This document shows, piece after piece, positions 1 to 7,434 of a stretch of DNA of 64,000 nt. The position numbers were made by a program, and so were the translations under genes. Under the pieces are notes generated by a model. That model was not told the DNA's origin. It saw only the letters and a list, made by a program, of their open reading frames with translations, and made no database searches. Source of the stretch: JALEFZ01 sp039817415 (GTDB taxonomy: Bacteria > Bacteroidota > Bacteroidia > J057); NCBI GenBank assembly GCA_039817415.1, contig JBCBVV010000001.1, positions 248,001 through 312,000 of the forward strand, given 5' to 3'. Numbering within the stretch: position 1 is the first letter of the stretch; each line of letters opens with the position of its first letter.

Positions 1-1
1 C

Positions 2-901
2 GAGAAACAATTGACCGGTGCCATTGGTCCCGCTTCGGCCCGGATCCTTATATCTTCTGTGGTCAAGGAGGAACCACTTAAGCTAATTGAGGTCATGCAG
101 GTCTTGGATGAAACACAGCAAATCGTTCGCTACAGCAAAGAACTAGAACAAAAGTCAAAAGAGCTAGAAAAGGCAACAGACAACCTAAGGAAGGCCAATG
201 AGCGCCTTCAAGAAATGGATAAACTGAAGGATGACTTCATCACCACAGTAACCCATGAACTCAGAACTCCCATCACTTCTATTCGAGCATTAACCAATAT
301 TGTCTACGACAACAAAGACCTAGCAGAATCCAAAAAAGAAGAGTTTCTGAGCATTGTCATCAAAGAGTGCGAGCGTATTTCTCGTCTCATCAACCATGTC
401 CTTGATTTAGAGAAAATGGAATCAGGACATGCGGACTGGAAGCAGGAAGAAATTGACTTGGTGGAATTGGTCAAGGATTCCACCAAAAAGATACATGGTA
501 TCTGCAAGGAGAGACAGATTGAACTCATTGAATCTTACCCTGATTCTCCCACTATCCTGCTGGGAGATCCAGACAGATTGGTTCAAGTCATCATGAACCT
601 ACTTTCTAATGCCGTGAAGTTTTGTGATCAAGAAAACGGCAAAATTGAGGTCTCTTTAAGACATGAGAAAAGTCATCTTCTTTTGATTGTGAAGGACAAT
701 GGGGTTGGCATCAAACCTGAAGACCAACCACATATTTTCGATAAGTTTACGCAGTTTAACGACTTCAAAAGCGGGCGTCCACAAGGAAGTGGCCTGGGCT
801 TGTCTATCAGTTGGAGAATCATTCACTTACACCAAGGAAACATTTGGGTAAGTAGTATTCCAGGAAAGGGAGCAAGTTTTTATGTAAAGTTACCTACCTG
901 A
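2..901 (+). CDS. C-terminal part of a symporter-fused sensor histidine kinase (CrbS/CbrA-like), partial
   Basis: Open from the first bases of the window, so the N-terminus lies upstream; the TTG at 11 is only an internal Leu codon. The visible part holds the linker typical of sodium:solute symporter/histidine kinase fusions (TGAIGPASAR, then SVVKEEPL), a coiled coil (about residues 40-75 of the fragment), a HisKA box THELRTPITS with the phospho-acceptor His near nucleotide 253, and an HATPase domain with N box (NLLSNAVKF), G1 (DNGVGIKPED) and G2 (GSGLGLSI). Family knowledge: such kinases (CrbS, CbrA) sense or respond to transported solutes, often acetate or histidine, at the inner membrane. 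That the missing part is a 12-13 TM SSS domain is inferred from the linker. A receiver gene follows 258 bp downstream and is the likely partner. Confidence 0.85.
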   Translation, partial: EKQLTGAIGPASARILISSVVKEEPLKLIEVMQVLDETQQIVRYSKELEQKSKELEKATDNLRKANERLQEMDKLKDDFITTVTHELRTPITSIRALTNIVYDNKDLAESKKEEFLSIVIKECERISRLINHVLDLEKMESGHADWKQEEIDLVELVKDSTKKIHGICKERQIELIESYPDSPTILLGDPDRLVQVIMNLLSNAVKFCDQENGKIEVSLRHEKSHLLLIVKDNGVGIKPEDQPHIFDKFTQFNDFKSGRPQGSGLGLSISWRIIHLHQGNIWVSSIPGKGASFYVKLPT

Positions 902-1159
902 TTTCAAAAACTGAATCGTTTTACAGAAGCCTATTTTATCTATAAATAAGGTGTCCAATTAATTTCAGCTTTCTGATCCTTTTTTTATTTGGAATTTGCC
1001 TGAGCTTAAACACATGATCATTTCCTATCAACTTTTCAAGGATTATGATTAATGTCAATCTAAAGATTCAACAGTTGTTAACCCTCAATATATGATGTAT
1101 ATTAGATATAAGAGGTGGATTTTTGAGGGTAATTCACCTGGATTTAATAATTCTTGCCA

Positions 1160-1552
1160 ATGGAGACTACTCATTCAAACATTCGCATACTCATCGTTGA
1201 CGATGAGCCCAATATTGTCCTCGCCATTGAGTTTTTGACCAAACAAGCTGGCTACCAAGTAGAGACCGCTTACAATGGAATGGAAGCTCTTGAAAAAGCA
1301 GCTGAGTTCAAGCCTCACCTTATTCTGTTGGATGTGATGATGCCCAAGATGGATGGCTTTGAGGTCGCACGTACCCTTAGGCAAGATGAAGCCTTCTTCA
1401 ATACGAAAATCATCTTCCTTACCGCCCAAGGAACTTCCAGAGACAAATCCAAAGGATATACTTCTGGAGCCGACATTTATCTAACCAAGCCATTCGACAA
1501 CCAGGAGTTGATGACTCTTATTAACGAAATGACGGAATTTGAACTGAGCTAG
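1160..1552 (+). CDS. single-domain response regulator (receiver only)
   Basis: A 130-residue CheY-like receiver and nothing else. Visible residues: acidic pair DDE in 'LIVDDEPN', phospho-acceptor Asp in 'LILLDVMMPKMDG', the conserved Thr in 'FLTAQG', and Lys in 'LTKPFDNQEL'. ATG 1160 is preferred to the in-frame TTG two codons upstream. It follows the symporter-kinase fragment on the same strand, separated by 258 bp, and probably receives its phosphate. Known partners of such kinases (CrbR, CbrB) carry a DNA-binding domain; this one ends right after the receiver, so it must act by protein contact or as a relay step. A hairpin terminator lies at 1721-1748. Confidence 0.9.
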   Translation: METTHSNIRILIVDDEPNIVLAIEFLTKQAGYQVETAYNGMEALEKAAEFKPHLILLDVMMPKMDGFEVARTLRQDEAFFNTKIIFLTAQGTSRDKSKGYTSGADIYLTKPFDNQELMTLINEMTEFELS

Positions 1553-1915
1553 TTGGCTCCACTTATGTCTCCTTTTCCCCACCTATAAATTCATCCCCAC
1601 CACTTATCCTACTTGCATAGGTTCATGAGAAGTTTATTGGCTTCTTTACCTTGGATGTGATGCAATAAGCCCAATAGCGGCTGCGTTTCACTTTCCAGTT
1701 CCTTTGGAATCGAAAGAAAGAAACACCAGATTAAAACTTGGTGTTTTTCAGCTAGAAATATTTGCTAGAACTTGACTAGGTTGCTATTATTAGCACTTAT
1801 TACAATCTGGATATTTAATTTTTCGATGTATTTGGTAATTTATCACCTGTACACGAATCACTTCCAAAGGAGATAAGACCAGACAAATTATTAACCTCAT
1901 TTATCTTTTTACCTC
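1553..1915. other. intergenic region, 363 bp
   Basis: No credible ORF. It holds the terminator at 1721-1748 and an AT-rich stretch before the lipoprotein gene at 1916, presumably its promoter region; I could not pick a convincing promoter box. Confidence 0.5.
1721..1748 (+). terminator. rho-independent terminator after the receiver gene
   Basis: Stem AAACACCA at 1721-1728 pairs with TGGTGTTT at 1739-1746, with T residues through 1748. It lies 170 bp after the response-regulator stop. Confidence 0.6.
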
Positions 1916-2329
1916 ATGAAATACCTAATGAACACAGTAAAAGCCATTTTCTTTTTTGCGGTAGCCATCTCCTTGACTTCTTGTAATCCGGAGAGAATCG
2001 CTGCGAGAAACCTTGAAGGCGATTGGGATGCGAAATCATACACCATTGACGGTGAAGAACTGATTGGTTTCCTGGTAAGCTCTTTTGATATGGAATTTGA
2101 AGAGTACGATGGTGAAGAAGGAGACTTCGAATTGAGAGTTTTCTACGCAAATGGTACCTCTGAGAACTTTACTGGAGAGTACTCTCTCAATACAGATGGC
2201 GACGAGCTCGACTTGAAATACTCTGATGGAACGACAGAAGAGTGGGATCTTACCCTAGAGGATGATGACTTGGAACTAGAATCCAATTTCAACGGATCCC
2301 TCTACATTATCAAAGCTGAAAGAGACTAA
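1916..2329 (+). CDS. small lipocalin-like lipoprotein
   Basis: A 137-residue protein with a lipoprotein signal peptide: hydrophobic run FFFAVAISL followed by lipobox LTSC (Cys about residue 23). The mature part begins with 'LEGDWDAKSYTIDGEEL', the opening strand pattern of lipocalin-like (DUF-type) Bacteroidota lipoproteins, and is strongly acidic with alternating beta-strand pattern. It probably sits in the outer membrane or periplasm; ligand unknown. It has the same layout as the next lipoprotein gene (2654), suggesting a distant paralog. Function cannot be assigned. Confidence 0.75.
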   Translation: MKYLMNTVKAIFFFAVAISLTSCNPERIAARNLEGDWDAKSYTIDGEELIGFLVSSFDMEFEEYDGEEGDFELRVFYANGTSENFTGEYSLNTDGDELDLKYSDGTTEEWDLTLEDDDLELESNFNGSLYIIKAERD

Positions 2330-2355
2330 TTCTCACAGGAATTAAAGATTAATAT

Positions 2356-2416
2356 TCCGGTTTGCTCATTCTCGATGGCCGATAAAGCCCAAGAGAACAA
2401 GCAAACCGGATTTTTT
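2356..2416 (+). terminator. terminator-like hairpin with long loop after the lipoprotein gene
   Basis: TCCGGTTTGC at 2356-2365 pairs perfectly with GCAAACCGGA at 2401-2410 and is followed by TTTTTT. The 35-nt loop contains smaller complementary stretches (TTCTC/GAGAA). It starts 26 bp after the 1916-2329 stop. Confidence 0.65.
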
Positions 2417-2653
2417 GTGTCTTTGACAGACATGTTTTTTGAATCATTAGGTCCCCATTTTGTAGGCCAAGCTTACGAAAAGTCGACATTTTACCATTTG
2501 CGAACTATATCTGACTCCCTATTATTTCATCACAAAAACAATTGGGCATCTGGAAAGTGACTTTTGGAAAGGTTTTTTCAACCATTGGCGCACATCCCCT
2601 TAATTGCCAGGCTAATTCCCCCTTTCTTTGAATGAACTCAAAACACTTTTTGC

Positions 2654-3112
2654 ATGAAAGCGAGTAATTATATCATCCTTCTCGGGATAAGTCTTTGCCT
2701 GACTTCTTTTTTCTCATCCTGCACCCCCGTAGACGCATTTACTGCTCAGCTTGAAGGCAAATGGAACGTCACCAGCCTACGACAAGGAAATGCCGAACTT
2801 ATTGACAATGGAGTTCAAAGCCAGACCTACGAGTTCATTCAGTTTGATGCCAACCGAGGTGATGTCATCATTGAGACCATGCAAGCGGATAGCAGTATGA
2901 CGACAGAAAAAGGCGAGTACGTTTTCGGCCAAGGCCAGGGAGCCCTAGAGGAGTCCACCAGAATATTGTTTGTCTCTTTTGATGGGGAAGATCCCGTTAA
3001 AACAACCGTTTCTATCGTTCCAGTAAGCGTAGGAGAGCCTGATCAACTGATGGCATCCTTTACTGAGGAGAATGTACAAACGACGGTTATTGCATCTGCC
3101 GTTCCAGAATAG
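2654..3112 (+). CDS. small lipocalin-like lipoprotein, second copy type
   Basis: A 152-residue protein with signal peptide (IILLGISLCLTSFF) and lipobox SSC (Cys about residue 23). The mature protein opens with 'AQLEGKWNVTSLRQGNAEL', the same 'LEG(K/D)W' start as the neighbour at 1916, typical of lipocalin-like lipoproteins in this phylum; the rest is predicted beta strands. Location is periplasmic or outer membrane. No catalytic motif is seen. It probably ends at a hairpin (3190-3218) that lies inside the convergent pseudouridine synthase gene. Confidence 0.75.
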   Translation: MKASNYIILLGISLCLTSFFSSCTPVDAFTAQLEGKWNVTSLRQGNAELIDNGVQSQTYEFIQFDANRGDVIIETMQADSSMTTEKGEYVFGQGQGALEESTRILFVSFDGEDPVKTTVSIVPVSVGEPDQLMASFTEENVQTTVIASAVPE

Positions 3113-3151
3113 CCTTAAACAAAAGCAAGACTACCAAATAAATCCTTATCC

Positions 3152-3856
3152 TTACTGAAAAGGAAGCCATAACTCATTTTTGGGTAAAGGAGCCGTAAAT
3201 GTTAGCGGCTCTTTTTTTGTGGGGTGCTCTACCGTCAATTCTCTGGCTAACAAACAAATTGACTTGTCAAAATTAAAGGAGCTTTTGCCGTACTTTACAT
3301 CGCCTTGTATCACACAGCCCATGCTTGCCAATTGAACCCTAATCTGATGTCGTCTACCCGTATGCAACTTAATTTCTAGAAGCGCTCTACGGCCAACCGT
3401 TTTGAGGACGCGATATTCAAGATGAGCAGCCTTACTTCCGTGAACTTCTTTGTTATAAGCCCGCATGATATTTTTTTGAGGAAGCTTCTTCAGGAAATGC
3501 TTCAACTCTCCATGCGGATGCTCGGGGGTATTTTCTGTTACAGCCCAATAAATCTTCTTCGTACTTCGCTGCTGGAACTGTTTGGAAAGACGAGCTGCTG
3601 CCTTAGAAGTCTTGGCTAGGACCAGCACCCCACCTGCCGGTCTGTCAAGTCGGTGAATCAAACCGAGGTACACATTTCCTGGCTTGTTGTACGTGATTCT
3701 GATGTATTCCTTTACCCAGTCGAAGACACTTTCATCTCCGGTATCATCTCCCTGTGAGGGCATTCCAAAGGGTTTGCTTACAGCTATGACATGATTGTCT
3801 TCGAAAAGGATATCCAAGGATATATTTGTTAAGTCTTCAGCAATATGGCTAGCCAC
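3152..3856 (-). CDS. RluA-family pseudouridine synthase
   Basis: A 234-residue protein that isomerises uridine to pseudouridine in rRNA or tRNA. It has the RluA-family signature 'HRLDRPAGGV' with the catalytic Asp (about residue 70), an early 'ILFEDNHVIAVSKPFG' strand, and the 'HTGRRHQIRVQLA' motif near residue 165. No S4 RNA-binding domain precedes the catalytic domain, as in short RluA/RluE-like or YjbO-like members. The start is GTG at 3856: an in-frame TAG lies six codons upstream, and the next Met is beyond the first strand. It begins 18 bp after the stop of the upstream gene on the same strand (3875), so the two may be co-transcribed. The substrate position cannot be told from sequence. 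Confidence 0.88.
   Translation of the reverse strand: MASHIAEDLTNISLDILFEDNHVIAVSKPFGMPSQGDDTGDESVFDWVKEYIRITYNKPGNVYLGLIHRLDRPAGGVLVLAKTSKAAARLSKQFQQRSTKKIYWAVTENTPEHPHGELKHFLKKLPQKNIMRAYNKEVHGSKAAHLEYRVLKTVGRRALLEIKLHTGRRHQIRVQLASMGCVIQGDVKYGKSSFNFDKSICLLARELTVEHPTKKEPLTFTAPLPKNELWLPFQ
3190..3218 (+). terminator. terminator embedded in the convergent rlu gene
   Basis: GAGCCG at 3190-3195 and CGGCTC at 3206-3211 form a stem (extended by TAA/TTA with one bulged base), followed by seven T. It is oriented to stop transcription from the lipoprotein gene ending at 3112, but lies within the 3' end of the gene on the opposite strand. Confidence 0.6.
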
Positions 3857-3874
3857 AAAAGTAGCAATTCCAAT

Positions 3875-4390
3875 CTAATACCGAGTAGGTGACTTTTCCT
3901 CTTCTTTTTTAACTTCTTTTTCCTCCTCTCCACTCGCAGCAGGGAAAACCAAATTCGTACTGCTGTAGGTCAGCCCAAAAGTCATGGCTCCCTGATATAC
4001 CTGCTTGAGCGCATCAATGACTTGCTCTTTCGTCAGCTCCTTCAGAGGGTGAATAAAGACCGCCCATACGATGTCTTCAGAAATGGCGTATTTGATGTCC
4101 AGCGCTGTATGGAAATTGGCGATTAAGGCTTTTTCCATCATATCCTCTTCTAAATCAGCAACATAAGTGATAGGATGGACAATCCGCATTCGGTTGTTGG
4201 CTTCATCTGTCATCACCAACATACTTCCTTGTCCATATTTTAGTTGCCAATAGCCATCTTGTCCTGCGACCGAATCCGCTTCTTGTAAAAGGATTTTTCC
4301 GAGAGACTTGTTGTCCATCTTCTGGCCAAAGGCGATGGGGCCACCTATTATCATGGCCATTAGCATAAAAAAGAAGGGTCTTGTGTTCAT
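3875..4390 (-). CDS. small exported protein of unknown function
   Basis: A 171-residue protein with a cleavable signal peptide (FFFMLMAMIIGGPIAFGQ, cut about residue 22). The mature part alternates helices and strands ('GYWQLKYGQGSMLVMTDEANNRMRI', 'HTALDIKYAISEDIVWAVFIHPLKEL'), reminiscent of the YbjN / secretion-chaperone-like fold, but this resemblance is only by pattern. The C-terminus is a charged EEEKEVKKEEEK tail. Probably periplasmic. It lies just upstream of the pseudouridine synthase gene. No function assigned. Confidence 0.6.
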   Translation of the reverse strand: MNTRPFFFMLMAMIIGGPIAFGQKMDNKSLGKILLQEADSVAGQDGYWQLKYGQGSMLVMTDEANNRMRIVHPITYVADLEEDMMEKALIANFHTALDIKYAISEDIVWAVFIHPLKELTKEQVIDALKQVYQGAMTFGLTYSSTNLVFPAASGEEEKEVKKEEEKSPTRY

Positions 4391-4470
4391 GGAACTTACA
4401 TTATGGTTTCCCTTAAACTAAAGGAAATGACCGATCTCTAGGCTCGCTATGGCGACATTTGACCCCATCC

Positions 4471-4505
4471 ATAAAAATACCCTTTAGAATAAATCCAAAG
4501 GGTAT
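4471..4505 (-). terminator. terminator of the MFS transporter gene
   Basis: ATACCCTTT at 4477-4485 pairs with AAAGGGTAT at 4497-4505; on the minus strand the hairpin is followed by TTTTTAT. It lies 49 bp after the transporter stop codon. Confidence 0.7.
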
Positions 4506-4553
4506 GCTATCTCTTTGCCCCTCTATGATGGAGGCTCCTCTTGTCAATTTTGC

Positions 4554-5915
4554 TTAAACAGCTTCACTCGATTCTTGCTTAGCAAATTCAATCCTCACTT
4601 CGTTGTCATCAACAATGAGACAGAATCCAGCGGCAATAGCCATAGATACGCCACCGATCAACAAAGCATAAATACTAACCCCATCGAAGAAGGTATTCAA
4701 CAAAAATCCTAGGATACTCGCCGCCACAATTTGTGGAATCACGATGAAGAAGTTGAACACGCCCATGTAATAGCCCATTTTGTTGGCTGGCAAAATACTG
4801 GAGAGCATGGCATAAGGCATGGACAAAATAGATGCCCAAGCAATCCCTATCCCCACCATAGAGACCATCAATAGGTTGGGGTCTGTAATAAAGTAGACCG
4901 AAACTAGCCCTACCGCTCCACAAAGGAGAGCAATCAAATGGGTGATTTTTCTAGAAATTCTTTTGGCTATTACAGGTAGGAGAAAAGCAACCAAGGCCGC
5001 CACGCCATTGTATACGGCAAAACATATCCCTACCCAATCTGCTCCTGTGTTATAAAGGTCAGATGTGGTATCCGATGTACCATAAATATGACTGGTAACT
5101 GCAGAGGTGGTATAAATCCACATTCCAAATAAGCCAAACCAAGAGAAAAACTGGACAACAGATAGCTGTACCATGGTTCCGGGCATTTTAAATATTCCCA
5201 TGAAGGATTCCTTCAGGCCATCAAATACCCCAACTTCTGCATTTTCAGCTCTTAGGGCTTCAATATCCTCTGGGGGATACTCGTGAGAATTGAAGACAGT
5301 CCACATGACGGAAAGGAAGTAGGCAATACCGCCAATGTAAAAGGAATAGCGCACAGAATCAGAAATCACTCCTTCAGGTGCTACGTTACTGACGCCTAAG
5401 AAATTGGTAAAAATCCAAGGCAAGGCAGATGCAATCACGGCTCCTAGTCCAATAAAGAAGCTCTGCATGGCAAAACCACTTGTTCGTTGTTCGTCTGGCA
5501 ACATATCTCCAACAAATGCACGAAAGGGCTCCATGGAAATGTTAATGGACGCGTCCATAAGCCACAGCGCCAATACAGCCATCCAGAGGGCAACTGAATT
5601 AGGCATCAAAAAGAGGGCAATGGTGGCAAGGACAGCACCGATAGCAAAAAATGGGCGTCTTCTCCCCCATTTCTCGTGCCATGTACGGTCACTGTAATAC
5701 CCGATAATAGGCTGTACCAACAAACCAGTTACAGGAGCAGCTAACCATAAAATGGGCAATTCGCTTTCATCTGCTCCAAGGGTTTCAAAAATTCGGCTGA
5801 CGTTGGCATTCTGAAGGGCAAATCCAAACTGGATGCCCAAAAATCCAAAGCTCATGTTCCATATCTGCCAGAAAGATAATCTAGGCTTCTCGGAACTGAT
5901 CGATACGTTTGACAT
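4554..5915 (-). CDS. MFS transporter, maltose/sucrose (SLC45/GPH-like) type
   Basis: A 453-residue protein with 12 predicted membrane helices. Key motif between TM2 and TM3: 'GYYSDRTWHEKWGRRRPFF', the D-R...GRRRP signature of the SLC45/plant sucrose transporter/bacterial MalY-like group. TM4-5 loop 'MEPFRAFVGDMLPDEQRTSGFA' is also typical. It is expected to move a disaccharide or related sugar with protons across the inner membrane. No sugar hydrolase or regulator lies next to it, so the substrate is open. The length is normal for the family. It starts at ATG 5915 and is read alone; a terminator follows. Confidence 0.85.
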   Translation of the reverse strand: MSNVSISSEKPRLSFWQIWNMSFGFLGIQFGFALQNANVSRIFETLGADESELPILWLAAPVTGLLVQPIIGYYSDRTWHEKWGRRRPFFAIGAVLATIALFLMPNSVALWMAVLALWLMDASINISMEPFRAFVGDMLPDEQRTSGFAMQSFFIGLGAVIASALPWIFTNFLGVSNVAPEGVISDSVRYSFYIGGIAYFLSVMWTVFNSHEYPPEDIEALRAENAEVGVFDGLKESFMGIFKMPGTMVQLSVVQFFSWFGLFGMWIYTTSAVTSHIYGTSDTTSDLYNTGADWVGICFAVYNGVAALVAFLLPVIAKRISRKITHLIALLCGAVGLVSVYFITDPNLLMVSMVGIGIAWASILSMPYAMLSSILPANKMGYYMGVFNFFIVIPQIVAASILGFLLNTFFDGVSIYALLIGGVSMAIAAGFCLIVDDNEVRIEFAKQESSEAV

Positions 5916-6148
5916 AGCTGATGTTTAGTAGTAGTAGTAATCCGATTTCATCCTATGATAGGTCAAATTTCTATCACAAGATTGAATATAATCAAGGCAC
6001 ATGGCCTCAGCAAGAAATTCATAAGGAAATGTATATCTGTGGATATGATAAAAAAGTACCTAAACACATTTTTTTGAAAAGGCTGGAAGGATTAGAGAAG
6101 AAAAGGAGTCAAATGTGAAAGACTTAGAATCAACAAGCATTGAACCCA

Positions 6149-7354
6149 ATGAAATCAATTATCCATATAACCAGTATCATGGTACTGGGATGCCTTTTTT
6201 CCTGCCAATCTACACAGAAAGCTACAGGTCAACACCCAAGCGCACAGGCTTCTTCTCTCAATACATTTAGTACCCATTCAGGAATTGCGTGTGATGTAGA
6301 ATTGCCATATAACAATGAGGTAAAGAGTCAAATTGAGGGGAATACGAGGATTATTTCTGCGAATGGTATACCCGATCATGTTGTCGGTGCCTTTCCCAAC
6401 AGAAACAATCCCAATTCGATTAAACCTCAACATCATGTTTATAAAATTCCCCTTTATCCGCAAAAAGCGGAAAAAATGACCTCACTGTATACAGGGGAAG
6501 GTATGGGAATCGGCATGCCGGCCTACTTCTTTGGAGTTGCTTTGAATGGGGTAAAAATGGACCCACCAGCTCTGGAAGCTTTCGTCAATCCTAAAACCCA
6601 AGAAATGAATGTTGACTGGGCAAAAGAGGCATTAAGTTCGTCCGTTAAACTTGGGGAAGATTGCAACAATGCACATGTTCAACCCAATGGAGAATATCAC
6701 TATCACGGAACGCCAACAGGTATCGTCAACCAAGCATCTGGCAGTTCGATGTTTCAAGTAGGTTGGGCAGCAGATGGCTTTCCTATTTATTACAAATGGG
6801 GCTATCAAGACAGTAATAATCCTGAAAGTGACCTCATCGAGCTTAAATCTTCTTATGTATTGCGAAGCGGGCAAAGGCCTGGCAATGGAAAAAAAGCCCC
6901 TGCTGGAACATATGATGGGACCTACACGAGGGACTTTGAATATGTAGCAGGAAAAGGTGATTTGGATGAGGCTAATGGCAGATTTGGAGTTACCCCTGAA
7001 TTTCCAGAGGGAACCTATTATTATGTGATCACTGATGATTTTCCTTCCATTCCAAGGATGTTGGTTGGAACACCTTCGAATGATTTTAAACTAGGAGGGA
7101 GAATGGCAGGTGGACAAATGAGACATCCAAGTCAAAGGGCAGGTCAAGGCCAGCGCCCTGATGGCCCTCCCAACGGAGAGCGCCCTGATCCTGCTAGAAT
7201 TCTCTCTGATCTGGACAGAAATGGAGACAATAGAATCTCTAAAGAGGAGGCAAGAGGCCCTCTTCAACAGGGATTTGACAGAGTAGATCAAAATGGGGAT
7301 GGATTTATTACCAAGGAGGAGCTGGAAAAGATGCGGCCTCCACGACGCCCCTAA
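6149..7354 (+). CDS. YHYH-domain lipoprotein with two C-terminal EF-hands
   Basis: A 401-residue lipoprotein: signal with lipobox LFSC (Cys about residue 20), then a YHYH domain (about 35-315) containing the name-giving 'GEYHYHGTP' near residue 182, followed by a Gly/Pro/Arg-rich linker ('GQGQRPDGPPNGERPDPAR') and two EF-hand calcium loops, 'DRNGDNRISKEE' (about 355) and 'DQNGDGFITKEE' (about 379). ATG 6149 follows an in-frame TTG three codons earlier; the signal peptide fits the ATG. YHYH proteins are extracytoplasmic and poorly understood; the histidines may bind metal. Calcium binding by the EF-hands is expected from the sequence. The gene stands alone and ends at a bidirectional terminator. 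Confidence 0.85.
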   Translation: MKSIIHITSIMVLGCLFSCQSTQKATGQHPSAQASSLNTFSTHSGIACDVELPYNNEVKSQIEGNTRIISANGIPDHVVGAFPNRNNPNSIKPQHHVYKIPLYPQKAEKMTSLYTGEGMGIGMPAYFFGVALNGVKMDPPALEAFVNPKTQEMNVDWAKEALSSSVKLGEDCNNAHVQPNGEYHYHGTPTGIVNQASGSSMFQVGWAADGFPIYYKWGYQDSNNPESDLIELKSSYVLRSGQRPGNGKKAPAGTYDGTYTRDFEYVAGKGDLDEANGRFGVTPEFPEGTYYYVITDDFPSIPRMLVGTPSNDFKLGGRMAGGQMRHPSQRAGQGQRPDGPPNGERPDPARILSDLDRNGDNRISKEEARGPLQQGFDRVDQNGDGFITKEELEKMRPPRRP

Positions 7355-7385
7355 GGATATGGCGTGTGCATATGTGTGATGCATA

Positions 7386-7419
7386 AAAAAAGGGCCACCA
7401 ATCATGGTGGCCCTTTCTG
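7386..7419. terminator. bidirectional terminator between convergent genes
   Basis: AGGGCCACCA (7391-7400), loop ATCA, TGGTGGCCCT (7405-7414), with an A run before and TTT after. It serves the YHYH gene (plus) and the M36 peptidase gene (minus). Confidence 0.85.
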
Positions 7420-7434
7420 TTTACTCAACTATTA

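Noticed and set aside
2375..2560. 61-codon ORF after the first lipoprotein
   Set aside because: It overlaps the right arm of the terminator hairpin at 2356-2416 and has no coding-like features.
5921..6118. 65-codon ORF between the MFS transporter and YHYH genes
   Set aside because: Occupies the presumed promoter region of both neighbours; composition is not protein-like.
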